Positions 7,857 to 18,800 are shown, counted from the first letter of the stretch. The stretch: 64,000 bases of DNA from DATAOG01 sp963753685 (GCA_963753685.1 CAVWDE010000008.1:310001-374000), one strand, 5' to 3'. Program-made: numbers and translations. Notes: generated from the sequence alone by a model not told the origin.

Positions 7857-10800
7857 ATGAGCGGTCGGCAGAGGCCACGGGCGCAATGGCCGAGCTTCTT
7901 CATTAGTCTGAGCGGCAAGGACAAGCGCCTGGGGCGACTGGATCGCCTGGCAGCTGCGCGCGGCCGGCTACGAGGTCATCTATCAGCATTGGCACTTCCA
8001 AGTCGGCAGGACTTTCTTCGCCACATGGAAGAGGCGGGTCGGGAAGCTGAGCGTGCTGCTCGGTCCTCTCGAAACATTATCTTCGGACAGCGAATTTCAC
8101 GCTGGCTGAGCTGACCCAGTGGATCTACCGCGATCTGGCTGGAGGCGAGGGCACCTCGTTCCGGTCGTGGTCGGCGAGTGTGATCTGGCGGGCTCGCTGC
8201 TCGGCCCGAGGGCCTACATCGACCTCACGGGCGCGACCAACGAGGAGAGCGGCCCGAAAGCACTGCTCGACGGGCTGCGGAGAAGGGACCACCGGCAAGC
8301 CGCCGCCATTTCCCGGCCGCCAAGAGCCGCGAAGAGAGCCGGCGTTTCCCGGCGCTGCGGCGGCGCGGCCGCAGGCGCGAGGGCATGGCCGCCTCACAAC
8401 GTCCCGGAGCGGCCGCCGAACTTTCTCGCCCGCCAGGCTGATCTGGACCCGCTCAAGACCGCCGTCCTGGGCGCCTCCGGCCAGGCGGTCGGCATCAGCG
8501 GTCAGGCGCACCACCTGGGCCTGCTCGGCATGGGCGGGATCGGCAAGTCGGTGCTCGCGGCTGCCCTCGCGCGCGACGACGAGGTCCGAGCGGCCTTCCC
8601 CGACGGCGTGTTCTGGCTGACCTTCGGGCGCGAGGTCGATCCGCGCACGCGGCAGGCGGAGCTGGTCCGGGCGCTGACGGGCGAGGCCGCGCCCGCATTC
8701 GACAGCTGGCCGGAGGGCCGCACCTACCTGAGCGAGCTGACGGCGGCGCGCGCGTGCCTGGTGATCCTCGACGACGTCTGGCGGGAGGAGCACGCGGAAG
8801 CCTTCACGCGCCTCGGCGACGACTGCCGGCTCCTGGTCACCACGCGCAACCGCGCCGTCCTGCGAGAAGATCGCCGCCGCCGAGCACCGGCTCGATGTTC
8901 TGAGCCCCGAACGGGCGCTCGACCTCCTGGCGAGCGGCGTCGGGCAGGCGGTCGACGCGCTGCCCCGCGAGGCATGCCTGAGACTCGCGCGCGAGTGCGG
9001 CAACCTGCCGCTGGCGCTCGCCGCCATCGCTGCCTTGATTCGCGCCGGCCGCTTCAGCTGGCAGCAGGCGCTGGACCGCCTGCGCCGCGCCGATCTGGCG
9101 CGCCTGCGCACCCCTCTGCCCGAGTACGAGCACCAGGGCGTGCTCGCCGCCCTCGAGCTCAGCGTCGAGGCGCTGCCGGACAAAGAGCGCGGCGCCTTCC
9201 TCGACTGCGCGGTGTTCCCGGAGGACGTGGCGATCCCGGAGGCGACCCTCGAGGTGCTCTGGTCGGGCGCTTTCCCGACCCGCTCGACGCCGACGATGCT
9301 GCCCAACTCCTGGTCGACCGCCAGCTGCTGCGCCGCGACGAAGAGCGCCGCTACCGCCTCCACGACCTCTACCACGACTATTTGCGGGCGAGCGCCGAGG
9401 ACCCGCCGGGCCTGCATGCGCAGCTGATCGAAGGCTATCGCGCGCGCTGTCCGGACGGCTGGCATAGCGGGCCGGATGACGGTTATTTCTTCCAGCATCT
9501 GCCCCACCATCTCGCCGAGGCGGGGCCGGTGGAGGAGCACCGCGCGCTGCTGTTCGACTATCGCTGGCTGCGCCGGAAGCTCGAGGTCGCGGGCGTCAAC
9601 AGCCTGATCGCCGATCTGGAACGGCTCGAGGGCGATGGCGAGGCGGGCAGGGTCGCGGGTGCGCTGCGCCTGTCCGCCCACGTCCTGAATGACGACCCGA
9701 GGCAACTCGCGGGGCAGCTGCTCGGCCGGCTCGCGCCGGGCGACGGTCCGGCGATCGCGGAACTCCTGAGCGCCGCCCGGGCCCTGGCCGACCACCCGGC
9801 CCTTCTGCCGATTCGAAATTCCCTGACGCCGCCGGGCGGACCACTGCTGCGACCCTGGAGGGCCATGGCTCTGGGGTCTGGGCGGTCGCGGTGACGCCGG
9901 ACGGCCGGCGCGCGGTCTCGGGCTCAGATGATCAGACGCTCAAGGTCTGGGACCTCGAGCAGGGCGCGCTGCTGGCGACCCTGGAGGGCCATGGCTCTGG
10001 GGTCTGGGCGGTCGCGGTGACGCCGGACGGCCGGCGCGCGGTCTCGGGCTCTTTCGATAAGACGCTCAAGGTCTGGGACCTCGAGCAGGGCGCGCTGCTG
10101 GCGACCCTGGAGGGCCATGGCGATCGGGTCATGGCGGTGGCGGTGACGCCGGACGGCCGGCGCGCGGTCTCGGGCTCTGGCGACCGCACGCTCAAGGTCT
10201 GGGACCTCGAGCAGGGCGCGCTGCTGGCGACCCTGGAGGGCCATGGCTCTCGGGTCTGGGCGGTCGCGGTGACGCCGGACGGCCGGCGCGCGGTCTCGGG
10301 CTCTTACGACCGCACGCTCAAGGTCTGGGACCTCGAGCAGGGCGCGCTGCTGGCGACCCTGGAGGGCCATGGCGATGGGGTCTTGGCGGTCGCGGTGACG
10401 CCGGACGGCCGGCGCGCGGTCTCGGGCTCTGACGACCGCACGCTCAAGGTCTGGGACCTGGAGCAGGGCGCGCTGCTGGCGACCCTGGAGGGCCATGGCG
10501 ATGGGGTCTGGGCGGTCGCGGTGACGCCGGACGGCCGGCGCGCGGTCTCGGGCTCTGACGACCGGACGCTCAAGGTCTGGGACCTGGAGCAGGGCGCGCT
10601 GCTGGCGACCCTGGAGGGCCATGGCGATGGGGTCTGGGCGGTGGCGGTGACGCCGGACGGCCGGCGCGCGGTCTCGGGCTCTGACGACCGGACGCTCAAG
10701 GTCTGGGACCTCGAGCAGGGCGCGCTGCTGGCGACCCTGGAGGGCCATGGCGCTGGGGTCAGGGCGGTCGCGGTGACGCCGGACGGCCGGCGCGCGGTCT

Positions 10801-11349
10801 CGGGCTCTTACGACCGGACGCTCAAGGTCTGGGACCTGGAGCAGGGCGCGCTGCTCGCGACCCTGGAGGGCCATGGCTCTGGGGTCAGTGCGGTGGCGGT
10901 GACGCCGGACGGCCGGCGCGCGGTCTCGGGCTCTGACGATGGGACGCTCAAGGTCTGGGACCTGGAGCAGGGCGCGCTGCTGGCGACCCTGGAGGGCCAT
11001 GGCTCTGGGGTCAGGGCGGTGGCGGTGACGCCGGACGGCCGGCGCGCGGTCTCGGGCTCTTGCGATCAGACGCTCAAGGTCTGGGACCTCGAGCAGGGCG
11101 CGCTGCTGGCGACCCTGGAGGGCCATGGCGCATGGGGTCTTGGCGGTCGCGGTGACGCCGGACGGCCGGCGCGCGGTCTCGGGCTCTGACAACCGCACGC
11201 TTCGCTTGTGGGATCTATCGACCGGACGAGTGCTCGCCGCGTTCACGGCCGACGGCGCTGTGCTCAGCTGCGCCGTCACGCCCGATGGCCGCCGCGTGGT
11301 CGCCGGCGATGCGCTCGGGCGGGTGCACGTGCTCGAGATCCGGCTCTGA
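7857..11349 (+). pseudogene. TIR / NB-ARC / WD40 STAND protein (NLR-like), interrupted by many frameshifts
   Basis: Read across breaks, one gene of ~1,160 codons is visible. 7857-8280: a TIR domain (SFFISLSGKDK, then WGDWIAWQLRAAGYEVIYQ, HMEEAGREAER, NFTLAELTQW with a possible catalytic Glu at 8108, and HLVPVVVGECDLAGSLLG). 8400-9850: an NB-ARC NTPase with P-loop GMGGIGKSV, Walker B LVILDDVW, LLVTTRNR, the GNLPLAL motif and a winged-helix part ending YRLHDLYHDYL. 9852-11349: twelve WD40 units. Such proteins sense a ligand through the repeats, oligomerise and, in defence examples, use TIR to destroy NAD. Apparent shifts lie near 7929, 8006, 8062, 8140, 8275, 8366, 8866, 9268, 9865 and 11129. 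The number in the TIR part suggests decay, but sequence errors cannot be excluded. Start ATG 7857 has no clear ribosome site. Confidence 0.85.
9852..11238 (+). repeat. Tandem array of 126-bp WD40-coding units
   Basis: Units begin exactly every 126 bp at 9852, 9978, 10104, 10230, 10356, 10482, 10608, 10734, 10860 and 10986; an eleventh starts at 11112 with one extra base near 11129 and then diverges. Each unit encodes 42 residues of the form TLEGHGxxVxAVAVTPDGRR followed by AVSGSxDxTLKVWDLEQGALLA. Outside the x positions the units are almost identical even at silent sites, which indicates recent duplication or gene conversion. A twelfth, diverged unit (11239-11349) closes the propeller. Confidence 0.95.
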
Positions 11350-11424
11350 GGCCGGTCGGGCCGCGAGGATCGGGCGCGGCGTGTCGGCGGCGTGCCTGCG
11401 GCCGAGGAACGTCCCGCCCGGCGG

Positions 11425-12420
11425 TCAGGCCTGCTCGAAGAAGGTCTCGATCTGGCGCAGGTGCCAGACGCCCGAGAGGTCGTGGAAGCCGAGGTGGCCG
11501 CCGCTCTTGGGCAGCAGCGGCGTCAGGTGGGGCTCGCCCGACCACTGGCGCTGGAGGTAGGGGTCGGCCGGCACGAAGGGGTCGTCCTGGGCGTGGATCA
11601 GAAGGGTCGGGACGCGGATGCCGCCGAGGAACTGCTGGCACGAGTTGGCGCCGTAGAAGTCGTCGGCGCCGGCGTAGCCGTGGCGGGGGGCGGTGAAGGC
11701 GTGGTCGAGCTGCCAGAGCGAGTTGGCGCCGAGGATCGTCTTGCGCTCGGGCTCGGTGAGCTGGGCGCCCTGGCCAGTGCAGTTGCGCTTCAGGTGGGTC
11801 AGGATGTAGCGGTGGTAGAGGTAGTTGCGCCAGCGCATCAGCGAGCGGCAGCTGTGCGCGAGGTCGAGCGGCGCCGAGACCGTGGCGGCGCGGCGGACCG
11901 GGCCGTTGGTGCCGGTCTCGCCGAGGTATTTGAGCAGCAGGTTGCCGCCGAGCGAGAAGCCGATCGGCAGGACGCCGTGGCGGGTGAGCTTGGGGTCGAG
12001 CCGGTCGAGCAGGCCGGCCAGGTCCTCGGTGCGGCCGGCGTGGTACTGCTGGCGGCAGAAGCGGCGGGACGGGCCGGCGCCGCGCTGGTTGACCCGCAGC
12101 ACGGGGTAGCCGCGCGCGAGGAAATAGGCGGCGGCGAGGATCATGTAGCAGCTGGTGTCCGAGCCGGCGAGGCCGTGGATCAGGAGCACCAGCGGGCGCG
12201 CGCGGGTCTCTTCGGGCAGGTGCAGGGAGGCGACCAGGCGATCGCCGCTGCCGTCCTTGAGCCGCAGCATGAGCCGCCGCGCCGCCCGGCTGGGCAAGGC
12301 GTGGTCGACGCTGCGCGCGTAGTTGCGAATGGTCTGCAGGTCACCGCCCCACCAGGGCAGGCGGGGATTGAACTCGGACAGGGTCACACCAGCCACTCTC
12401 AAGGCACTTCCTCCGTCCAT
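11425..12420 (-). CDS. YheT-family alpha/beta hydrolase
   Basis: A 331-residue hydrolase of the YheT/ABHD1-3 group, esterase-like enzymes of unclear natural substrate. Seen: NPRLPWWGGDLQTI at the N-terminus, the oxyanion region LLIHGLAGS, the RGAGPS segment, nucleophile elbow GFSLGGN (Ser), HAQDDPFVP (Asp) and GGHLGFH (His), so the triad is complete. ATG 12420 is listed, but GGAGG lies 7 nt before an in-frame TTG at 12402, which may be the true start and would remove six residues. It is transcribed on its own, facing the broken NLR gene. Confidence 0.9.
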   Translation of the reverse strand: MDGGSALRVAGVTLSEFNPRLPWWGGDLQTIRNYARSVDHALPSRAARRLMLRLKDGSGDRLVASLHLPEETRARPLVLLIHGLAGSDTSCYMILAAAYFLARGYPVLRVNQRGAGPSRRFCRQQYHAGRTEDLAGLLDRLDPKLTRHGVLPIGFSLGGNLLLKYLGETGTNGPVRRAATVSAPLDLAHSCRSLMRWRNYLYHRYILTHLKRNCTGQGAQLTEPERKTILGANSLWQLDHAFTAPRHGYAGADDFYGANSCQQFLGGIRVPTLLIHAQDDPFVPADPYLQRQWSGEPHLTPLLPKSGGHLGFHDLSGVWHLRQIETFFEQA

Positions 12421-12514
12421 CGACCCCGAAGGGTCGGTGTAGCGGCCTCCCTGTGCTTTTGCCTGTTACCCAGACCACAGTTTTGCGGCAATTGTTGGAC
12501 AGAACAAGGTAAGT

Positions 12515-13744
12515 TTAGCTACATGTTGCGGGATTTGATCGATGGCCATCCTGGAGTATGGCGGCGAGCGGCGCCCATCCTAACCAGTAGCTGAGCTCGG
12601 CCGGCCGCTGAATCCGCCAGAGCGCAAGGTCGGCACGCAGGCCCGCCGCGAGCGTGCCGCGGTCGGCGAGGCCGAGGGCGCGCGCCGCATTGCGGGTCAC
12701 GCCCGCGAGCGCCTCCTCCGGGGTCAGGCCGAACAGGGTGCAGGCCATGTTGAGCACCAGGGGCAGCGAGACGACCGGCGAGGAGCCGGGATTGCAGTCG
12801 GTCGCGAGCGCGATCGGCACGCCGTGGCGGCGGAAGAGCTCGACCGGCGGCCGCCTGGTCTCGCGCAGGGTATAGAAGGCGCCCGGCAGCAGGACCGCCG
12901 TGGTGCCGGCCGCGGCCATCGCCCGCACCCCCGCCTCGCTGGCGTATTCCAGATGATCGGCCGAGAGCGCGCCGAAGCGGGCCGCGAGCGCGGCGCCGCC
13001 CAGATCCGAGAGCTGATCGGCGTGCAGCTTGACCGGCAGGCCATGGCGGCTGGCCGCCGCGAACACGCGCGCGACCTCGGCGGGGGTGAAGGCGATGCCC
13101 TCCAAGAAGGCGTCGACCGCATCGGCCAGGCCCGCGGCCGCGACCGCCGGCAGCATCCGCTCGCAGACCAGGTCCAGATAGCCCGCCCGGTCGGCGGTAG
13201 ATTCGCGCGGCAGGGCATGGGCGCCGAGGAAGCTCGTGCGCACCTCGATCCCGGGCCGGCGCCCGAGCCGGCGCGCGACCTCGAGCATCTTGAGCTCGGT
13301 CTCGAGGTCGAGCCCATAGCCCGACTTGATCTCGACCGTGGTCACGCCGCTCGCGCGCAGGGCGTCCAGCCGGCGCGAGGCGCTCTCCTCCAGCGCCTCG
13401 GCGCTGGCCGCCCGGGTCGCCGCGACCGTGCTCGCGATGCCCCCGCCCGCGCGCGAAATCGCCTCGTAGGACACCCCCTGCAGGCGCTGCTCGAACTCGC
13501 CCGAGCGGTCGCCCGCGAACACCAGATGGGTGTGGCAGTCGATCAGGCCCGGCGTCAGCCAGCCGCCCCGGCCGTCGATCAGCACGCCGGCATCGCGGTG
13601 CGGCAGGTCCGTCTCGGCGCCGACCCAGGCGATCCGGCGATCGGCGATCGCGAGCGCACCCTCCAGGATCGTGCCGTAGGGCCCGCGCCCCTCGGTCATG
13701 GTGGCAAGATGGACGTTGGTCCATAGGCTGTCCCAAGTCGGCAT
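12515..13744 (-). CDS. hutI: Imidazolonepropionase
   Basis: A 409-residue amidohydrolase that opens the ring of imidazolonepropionate to give N-formimidoylglutamate, the third step of histidine degradation. Metal ligands are visible: HTHLVFAGDR near residue 75, KLHADQLSD near 240 and ATDCNPGSS near 320. SGYGLDLETELKMLEVARRL and the PGAFYTLRE segment are HutI signatures. ATG 13744 is preceded by GGAG at 8 nt. It is divergent from hutF, with 156 bp between them; hutU and hutH are not in the window. Confidence 0.95.
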   Translation of the reverse strand: MPTWDSLWTNVHLATMTEGRGPYGTILEGALAIADRRIAWVGAETDLPHRDAGVLIDGRGGWLTPGLIDCHTHLVFAGDRSGEFEQRLQGVSYEAISRAGGGIASTVAATRAASAEALEESASRRLDALRASGVTTVEIKSGYGLDLETELKMLEVARRLGRRPGIEVRTSFLGAHALPRESTADRAGYLDLVCERMLPAVAAAGLADAVDAFLEGIAFTPAEVARVFAAASRHGLPVKLHADQLSDLGGAALAARFGALSADHLEYASEAGVRAMAAAGTTAVLLPGAFYTLRETRRPPVELFRRHGVPIALATDCNPGSSPVVSLPLVLNMACTLFGLTPEEALAGVTRNAARALGLADRGTLAAGLRADLALWRIQRPAELSYWLGWAPLAAILQDGHRSNPATCS

Positions 13745-13900
13745 GGTAGGACTCCGCGAGGCTCCGGCTTCAGCGCGATGGCAGCCAAAGCCCGCGCGCT
13801 CGTCAAGCCGGTTGACCTGGGGAGTTCTGCCTGTGAGTAACGCCCGGCGGTCGGGAGCGTTCCGGGGCGCGGCTTTTCGGGCGGCGACGGCCATGCGCGA

Positions 13901-15274
13901 ATGACCGTGCTGTGGGCCGAGACCGCCTTGCTGCCGGACGGTTTTGCCGGCGGCGTCCGGCTCGAGATCGACGCGGGTGGCGATCTGACCCTGGTCGAGC
14001 CCGGCGCCAGCGCGGCCGGTGCGGAGCGGCTCGCGGGCGTCGTCCTGCCGGGCATGCCGAACCTGCACAGCCACGCCTTCCAGCGCGCCATGGCCGGGCT
14101 CGCCGAGCGCCAGGGGTCGGACGAGGCGTCGTTCTGGACCTGGCGGGCGGTGATGTACCGCTTCCTCGAGCGGATCGGCCCGGAGGAGCTGGTCGCGATC
14201 GCGGCCCAGCTCTACGTCGAGATGCTGGAGGCGGGCTACACCGCGGTCGGCGAGTTCCACTACCTGCACCACCAGCCGGATGGCAGCGCTTATGCCGACC
14301 CCGCGGAGCTGTCGCAGGCGATCCTCGCGGCCCAGCGGCAGGCGGGCATCGGCCTCACCCATCTGCCGGTGCTCTACATGAGCGGCGGCTTCGGCGGCAC
14401 GCCGCCGGACCCCGGCCAGCGCCGTTTCCTCCACGATCTGGACCGGTTTGGCGCGCTTCTGGAGCATCTTTGCGACGTTGTCGCCGGCGATCCCAACCTT
14501 CGCCTCGGAATGGCGCCCCATTCGCTGCGCGCCGTGCCCGACCAGGCGCTGCTCGAGGCGCTCGCGATCATCGATCGCATCGATCCGGAGGCACCGATCC
14601 ACATCCATGTCGCCGAGCAGGTGCGCGAGGTCCGCGACTGCCTGGCCTGGTGCGGCCAGCGCCCGCTCGCGCATCTGCTCGATAGCGCGCCCGTCGGAGC
14701 CCGCTGGTGCCTGATCCACGCCACCCACATGGACGACGACGAGACCGCGGACCTCGCCCGCAGCGGCGCGGTCGCGGGCCTGTGCCCGACCACCGAGGCC
14801 AATCTCGGCGACGGCCTGTTCAACCTCGCAGCCTTCTTAGAGGCAGGCGGCCGGATCGGGATCGGCTCGGACAGCCACGTCTCGGTCAGCCCGCTCGAGG
14901 AGCTGCGCTGGCTGGAGTACGGCCAACGACTGAACCAGCTGAGGCGCCTGGTCGCAGCCAGCACGGCGGAGCCGCACTGCGGCGCCCGGCTCTGGAACGC
15001 CGCGCTCGCCGGCGGCGCCCAGGCGCTCGGCCGCAGGATCGGACGCCTCGCCCAGGGCTGCCGCGCCGATCTGATCCGGCTCGACGCCGACCACCCGGTG
15101 CTCGCCGGCCGCTGCGGCCCGACCCTGCTCGACAGCCTGGTGTTCGCGGGCAACGCCAACCCGGTCCGCGACGTCATGGTCGGCGGCCGCTGGCGGGTCC
15201 GGGACGGCCGGCATCCCGAGCGTGCTGCCATCGCCGCGCGCTATCGCGCCGCGCTCCGGCGCCTCGCGCAGTGA
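13901..15274 (+). CDS. hutF: Formimidoylglutamate deiminase
   Basis: A 457-residue amidohydrolase that converts N-formimidoylglutamate to N-formylglutamate and ammonia, the branch of histidine breakdown used by pseudomonads and many alphaproteobacteria. Seen: metal-binding NLHSHAFQRAMAG, GEFHYLHH, the MAPHSLRAV and IHIHVAEQ blocks and GIGSDSHVSVSPLEELR containing the conserved Asp. Because it works directly on the HutI product, the divergent pair represents two consecutive steps; HutG would finish the route and is not present here. The ammonia released fits with the ammonium channel upstream but no shared control is evident. Confidence 0.95.
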   Translation: MTVLWAETALLPDGFAGGVRLEIDAGGDLTLVEPGASAAGAERLAGVVLPGMPNLHSHAFQRAMAGLAERQGSDEASFWTWRAVMYRFLERIGPEELVAIAAQLYVEMLEAGYTAVGEFHYLHHQPDGSAYADPAELSQAILAAQRQAGIGLTHLPVLYMSGGFGGTPPDPGQRRFLHDLDRFGALLEHLCDVVAGDPNLRLGMAPHSLRAVPDQALLEALAIIDRIDPEAPIHIHVAEQVREVRDCLAWCGQRPLAHLLDSAPVGARWCLIHATHMDDDETADLARSGAVAGLCPTTEANLGDGLFNLAAFLEAGGRIGIGSDSHVSVSPLEELRWLEYGQRLNQLRRLVAASTAEPHCGARLWNAALAGGAQALGRRIGRLAQGCRADLIRLDADHPVLAGRCGPTLLDSLVFAGNANPVRDVMVGGRWRVRDGRHPERAAIAARYRAALRRLAQ

Positions 15275-15313
15275 GGCAAGCCAGGTTCGATGCCTGCGTG
15301 ATCGGCCGCCGGC

Positions 15314-15732
15314 CTACTGGACCTGCTTGACGTCGAGCCGCAGCACCGGCCGCCGGTTGACCCAGTCGAAGTCCTCGATCGAGCCGGTGAACTTCACCTC
15401 GCTGCCGGAGACCAGGCGGTCGGCGAGCGAAGCCGAGACCGGGAACACCACATCCGGATCGGTCGTGCCGCCGGCCATGCCGTCGAGATCGACCTCGAGC
15501 ACATTGAGCTCGACGAACTCGTCGCCGTGCTCCTTCTTGACCTCGACCACGCGGCCGCTCCAGGCGACGCGCTGGCCCTTGATGTCCTTGAACCAGCTGC
15601 GGAAGCCGCCTCGTCCCTGCCCTTGGCGGCGGCGCTGACGGTGGCGTAGCTGAGGTTCGCGACCTTCGGCTCGCCACAGGCTGCCAGCACGGTCAAGGCC
15701 AGGCCGAGCGCCCCTAGCTGGCGCAGGTTCAT
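15314..15732 (-). CDS. Small lipoprotein with an OB-like C-terminal domain, apparent frameshift
   Basis: The N-terminus (MNLRQLGALGLALTVLAAC) is a lipoprotein signal with lipobox LAAC. The frame then breaks near 15619-15623, apparently through one missing base, and continues in another frame as GFRSWFKDIKGQRVAWSGRV and on to the stop at 15314. The second part (VAWSGRVVEVKKE ... VKFTGSIEDF) has the beta-strand pattern of small OB-fold periplasmic proteins. Function unknown. It lies 75 bp downstream of the RND pump on the same strand and may be cotranscribed with it. Neither half is a credible protein alone. Confidence 0.7.
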
Positions 15733-15807
15733 GAGGCGCCTCACCTCCACGCGGGGCCGACCTCGCGCCACGCTCGGCGGTTGCTTACGCGCCGGGCCGG
15801 CCGGCGG

Positions 15808-18800
15808 TCAAGCGGCGCCCGCGCCATGCTCCGAGGGCGCCGGCTCCGGCGTCCGCCGGCGCCCGCCGCGGAGCGCGGCGAGACCCCGGCAGGCGACGTA
15901 GAAGACCGGCGTGAAGACCAGCCCGAACAGGGTCACGCCGAGCATGCCGAAGACCACCGCCGTACCGAGCGACTGGCGCATCTCGGCACCCGCCCCGGTC
16001 GCGATCGCGAGCGGGATGACGCCGAAGATGAAGGCGAACGAGGTCATCAGGATCGGCCGCAGGCGCGTGCGCGCGGCCGTGGTCGCCGCCTCGCGCCGGT
16101 CGAGCCCCTGCTCCTCGCCCTGGCGGGCGAACTCGACGATCAGGATCGCGTTCTTGGCGGCGAGGCCGACCAGCACGACGAAGCCGATCTGGGCCAGGAT
16201 GTTGACGTCCATGCCGCGCGCGAGCAACCCGCTGACCGCGGCCAACAGGCACATCGGCACGATCAGGATCACCGCCAGCGGCAACAGCCAGCTCTCGTAC
16301 TGGGCGGCCAGCAGCAGGAACACGAACACCACCGAGGCGACGAAGATCAGGAGCGTGCCGCCGCCCGCGAGCTTCTCCTGGAGCGCGAGCTCCGTCCATT
16401 CGTAACCGAAGCCGTCGGGCAGGATCTGGGCCGCCAGCTGCTCCATCTTGGCGAGCGCCTCGCCGGTCGAGGTCCCGGGTTGGGTGGTGCCCTGGACCTC
16501 GGCCGCGGGGTAGAGGTTGTAGCGCGGCACCCGGTAGGGGCCGCTGATGTCGCGGAAGGTCGCGACCGAGCCGAGCGGCACCATCGCGCCCTGGGCGCTG
16601 CGCGTCTTGAGCTGCTCGACGTCGCGCAGCTCCTTGCGGAACGGCGCATCCGCCTGGGCCGTGACCCGGAAGGTGCGGCCGAGGAAGTTGAAGTCGTTGA
16701 CGTAGGTCGAGCCGATATAGACCTCGAGCGCCTCGAACACCTGCTCGGGCGTGACCCCCAGCATCTCGGCCTTGACCCGGTCGATGTCGGCGAAGATCTT
16801 GGGGGTTCCGGTGTTGAACAGGGAAAAGACGCGGCTGAGGCCGGGGGTCTGGTTGGCCGCAACCACCAGCTCGTGGGTCGCCGCCTCGAGCGCCTGGAGG
16901 CCGCGCCCGCGCCGGTCCTGGACCATCATCTTGAAGCCGCCGCCGGTCCCGATGCCGCGCACCGGCGGCGGCTGGACGACGATGATGAAGGCCTCCTCGA
17001 TGGCGCTGTAGCGTCGTGACAGGTCGGCCAGGATCTTGTCGACCGTGAGCCCCTGGGCGGCGCGCTCGGCGAAGGGTGCGAGCGGCGTGAAGATCGCGCC
17101 GGCGTTGGGCGCGTTGGTGAAGGTGGCACCATCGAAGCCCGCGAACGGCACGGCGTGCACGACCCCCGGCGTGTCGAGCGCGATCGCGGCGGCACGGCGC
17201 ACGACCGCATCGGTCCGGGCGAGCGAGGCGCCGGGCGGCAGCTGGATCACCGTGATCAGATAGCCCACGTCCTGCGGCGGGATGAAGCCCGTGGGCGCGC
17301 GCTGGAACTGCCAGCCGGTGAGCACGATCAGGCCGGCGTAGACCACGAGTGCCACCGCGACCCGGCGCACCAGCCGCCGGGTCAGGCCGCCGTAGCCGAG
17401 CGCCAGCCGGTCGAACAGCCAGTTGAAGCCCTTGAAGAAGCCGTGCACCGGGCGCAACAGCAGCGGCGTTGGCCCGGTCTCGGCCCGGGGCGGCTTGAGC
17501 AGGAGCGCGCAGAGCGCCGGGCTGAGGCTCAGCGAGACCAGGCAGGAGATCGCGGTCGCGGCCGCGATCGTGACCGCGAACTGGCGGAAAAACTGGCCCG
17601 AGATGCCGCTGATGAAGGCGGCCGGGATGAATACCGCGCCGAGCACGAGCGCGATCGCGACCAGCGCGTTGCCGACCTCGTCGATCGTGCGATGCGCCGC
17701 TTCCTTGGGCGCCATGCCCTGCTCGAGGTTGCGCTGGACGTTCTCGACCACCACGATCGCATCGTCGACCACGATGCCGATCGCCAGCACCAGGCCGAAC
17801 AGCGACAGATTGTTGATCGAGAAGCCGAACGCCGCCATGACCGCGAAGGTGCCGATCAGCGAGATCGGGATGGCCACGATCGGGATGATCGAGGCGCGCC
17901 AGGTCTGGAGGAACACGATCACCACGAGCACGACCAGGATCGCCGCCTCGTAGATCGTGTGGATCACCGCGTCGACCGACTCGGCGATGAACTCGGTCGG
18001 GTTGTAGACGACGTCGTAGCGCAGGCCCGAGGGAAAGCTCTTGGCCAGCTCGGCCATGGTCGCGAACAGGCGATCCGCGGTCGCGAGCGCGTTCGAGCCC
18101 GGCTGCTGGAAGATCAGGAGCGGCACCGCCGAGCGCCGATCGAGATAGCCGTTGGCGGTGTAGTCCTGGGCCCCGAGCTCGACCCGCGCGATGTCGCGCA
18201 GACGGGTGACCCGCCCGCCCGCCTCGGTCTTGACCACGATGTTCTCGAACTCCTTGGCGTCCTTCAGGCGGCCGAGGGTCTCGACGTTGAGCTGGAAGGC
18301 GCCCTGGTCGGGCATCGGCGGCTGGTCGAGGGCGCCCGAGGCGACCTGGACGTTCTGGCCGCGCAGCGCGTTGACCACGTCACCTGCGGTCAGGCCGCGC
18401 GCCGCGACTTTGTTCGGGTCGAGCCAGATGCGCATCGAATAATTGCGCGCGCCGAACACCCGCACATCACCGACCCCGTCGAGCCGGGACAGCACGTCCC
18501 GGATCTGCAGGTTCGCGTAGTTCGAGATGTAAAGCTGGTCGCGCGAGCCGTCGGGCGAGCTGAGGTGGATCACCATCAAGAGGTCGGGCGAGTTCTTGCG
18601 CACCGTGACGCCGATCTGGCGGGCCTGGTCGGGCAGCCGGGGCAAGGCGATCGCGACCCGGTTCTGGACCAGGACCTGGGCGATGTCGAGATCGGTGCCG
18701 AGCTTGAAGGTGACCGACAGCGACAGCGAGCCGTCGGCGGTCGCCTGGCTGACCATGTAGAGCATGTTCTCGACGCCGTTGATCTCCTGCTCGAGCGGGG

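Noticed and set aside
9852..11111. Possible CRISPR-like or other non-coding direct repeat array
   Set aside because: Units are contiguous at 126 bp without spacers and encode WD40 blades in one frame, so it is a coding repeat.
9924..11279. A long minus-strand repeat protein opposite the WD40 array
   Set aside because: The repeats simply mirror the 126-bp WD40 units; the plus-strand frame gives proper WD40 motifs, the minus strand gives no known repeat fold.
11392..12594. A 400-codon plus-strand frame opposite the YheT-type hydrolase
   Set aside because: The minus-strand protein has a full catalytic triad and family motifs; the plus-strand product is low-complexity Ala/Val/Glu-rich antisense.
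13745..13900. A sigma-70 promoter pair in the hutI/hutF divergent region
   Set aside because: TTGACC and TTGACG motifs occur on the two strands, but no -10 with more than three matching bases lies at the right spacing.
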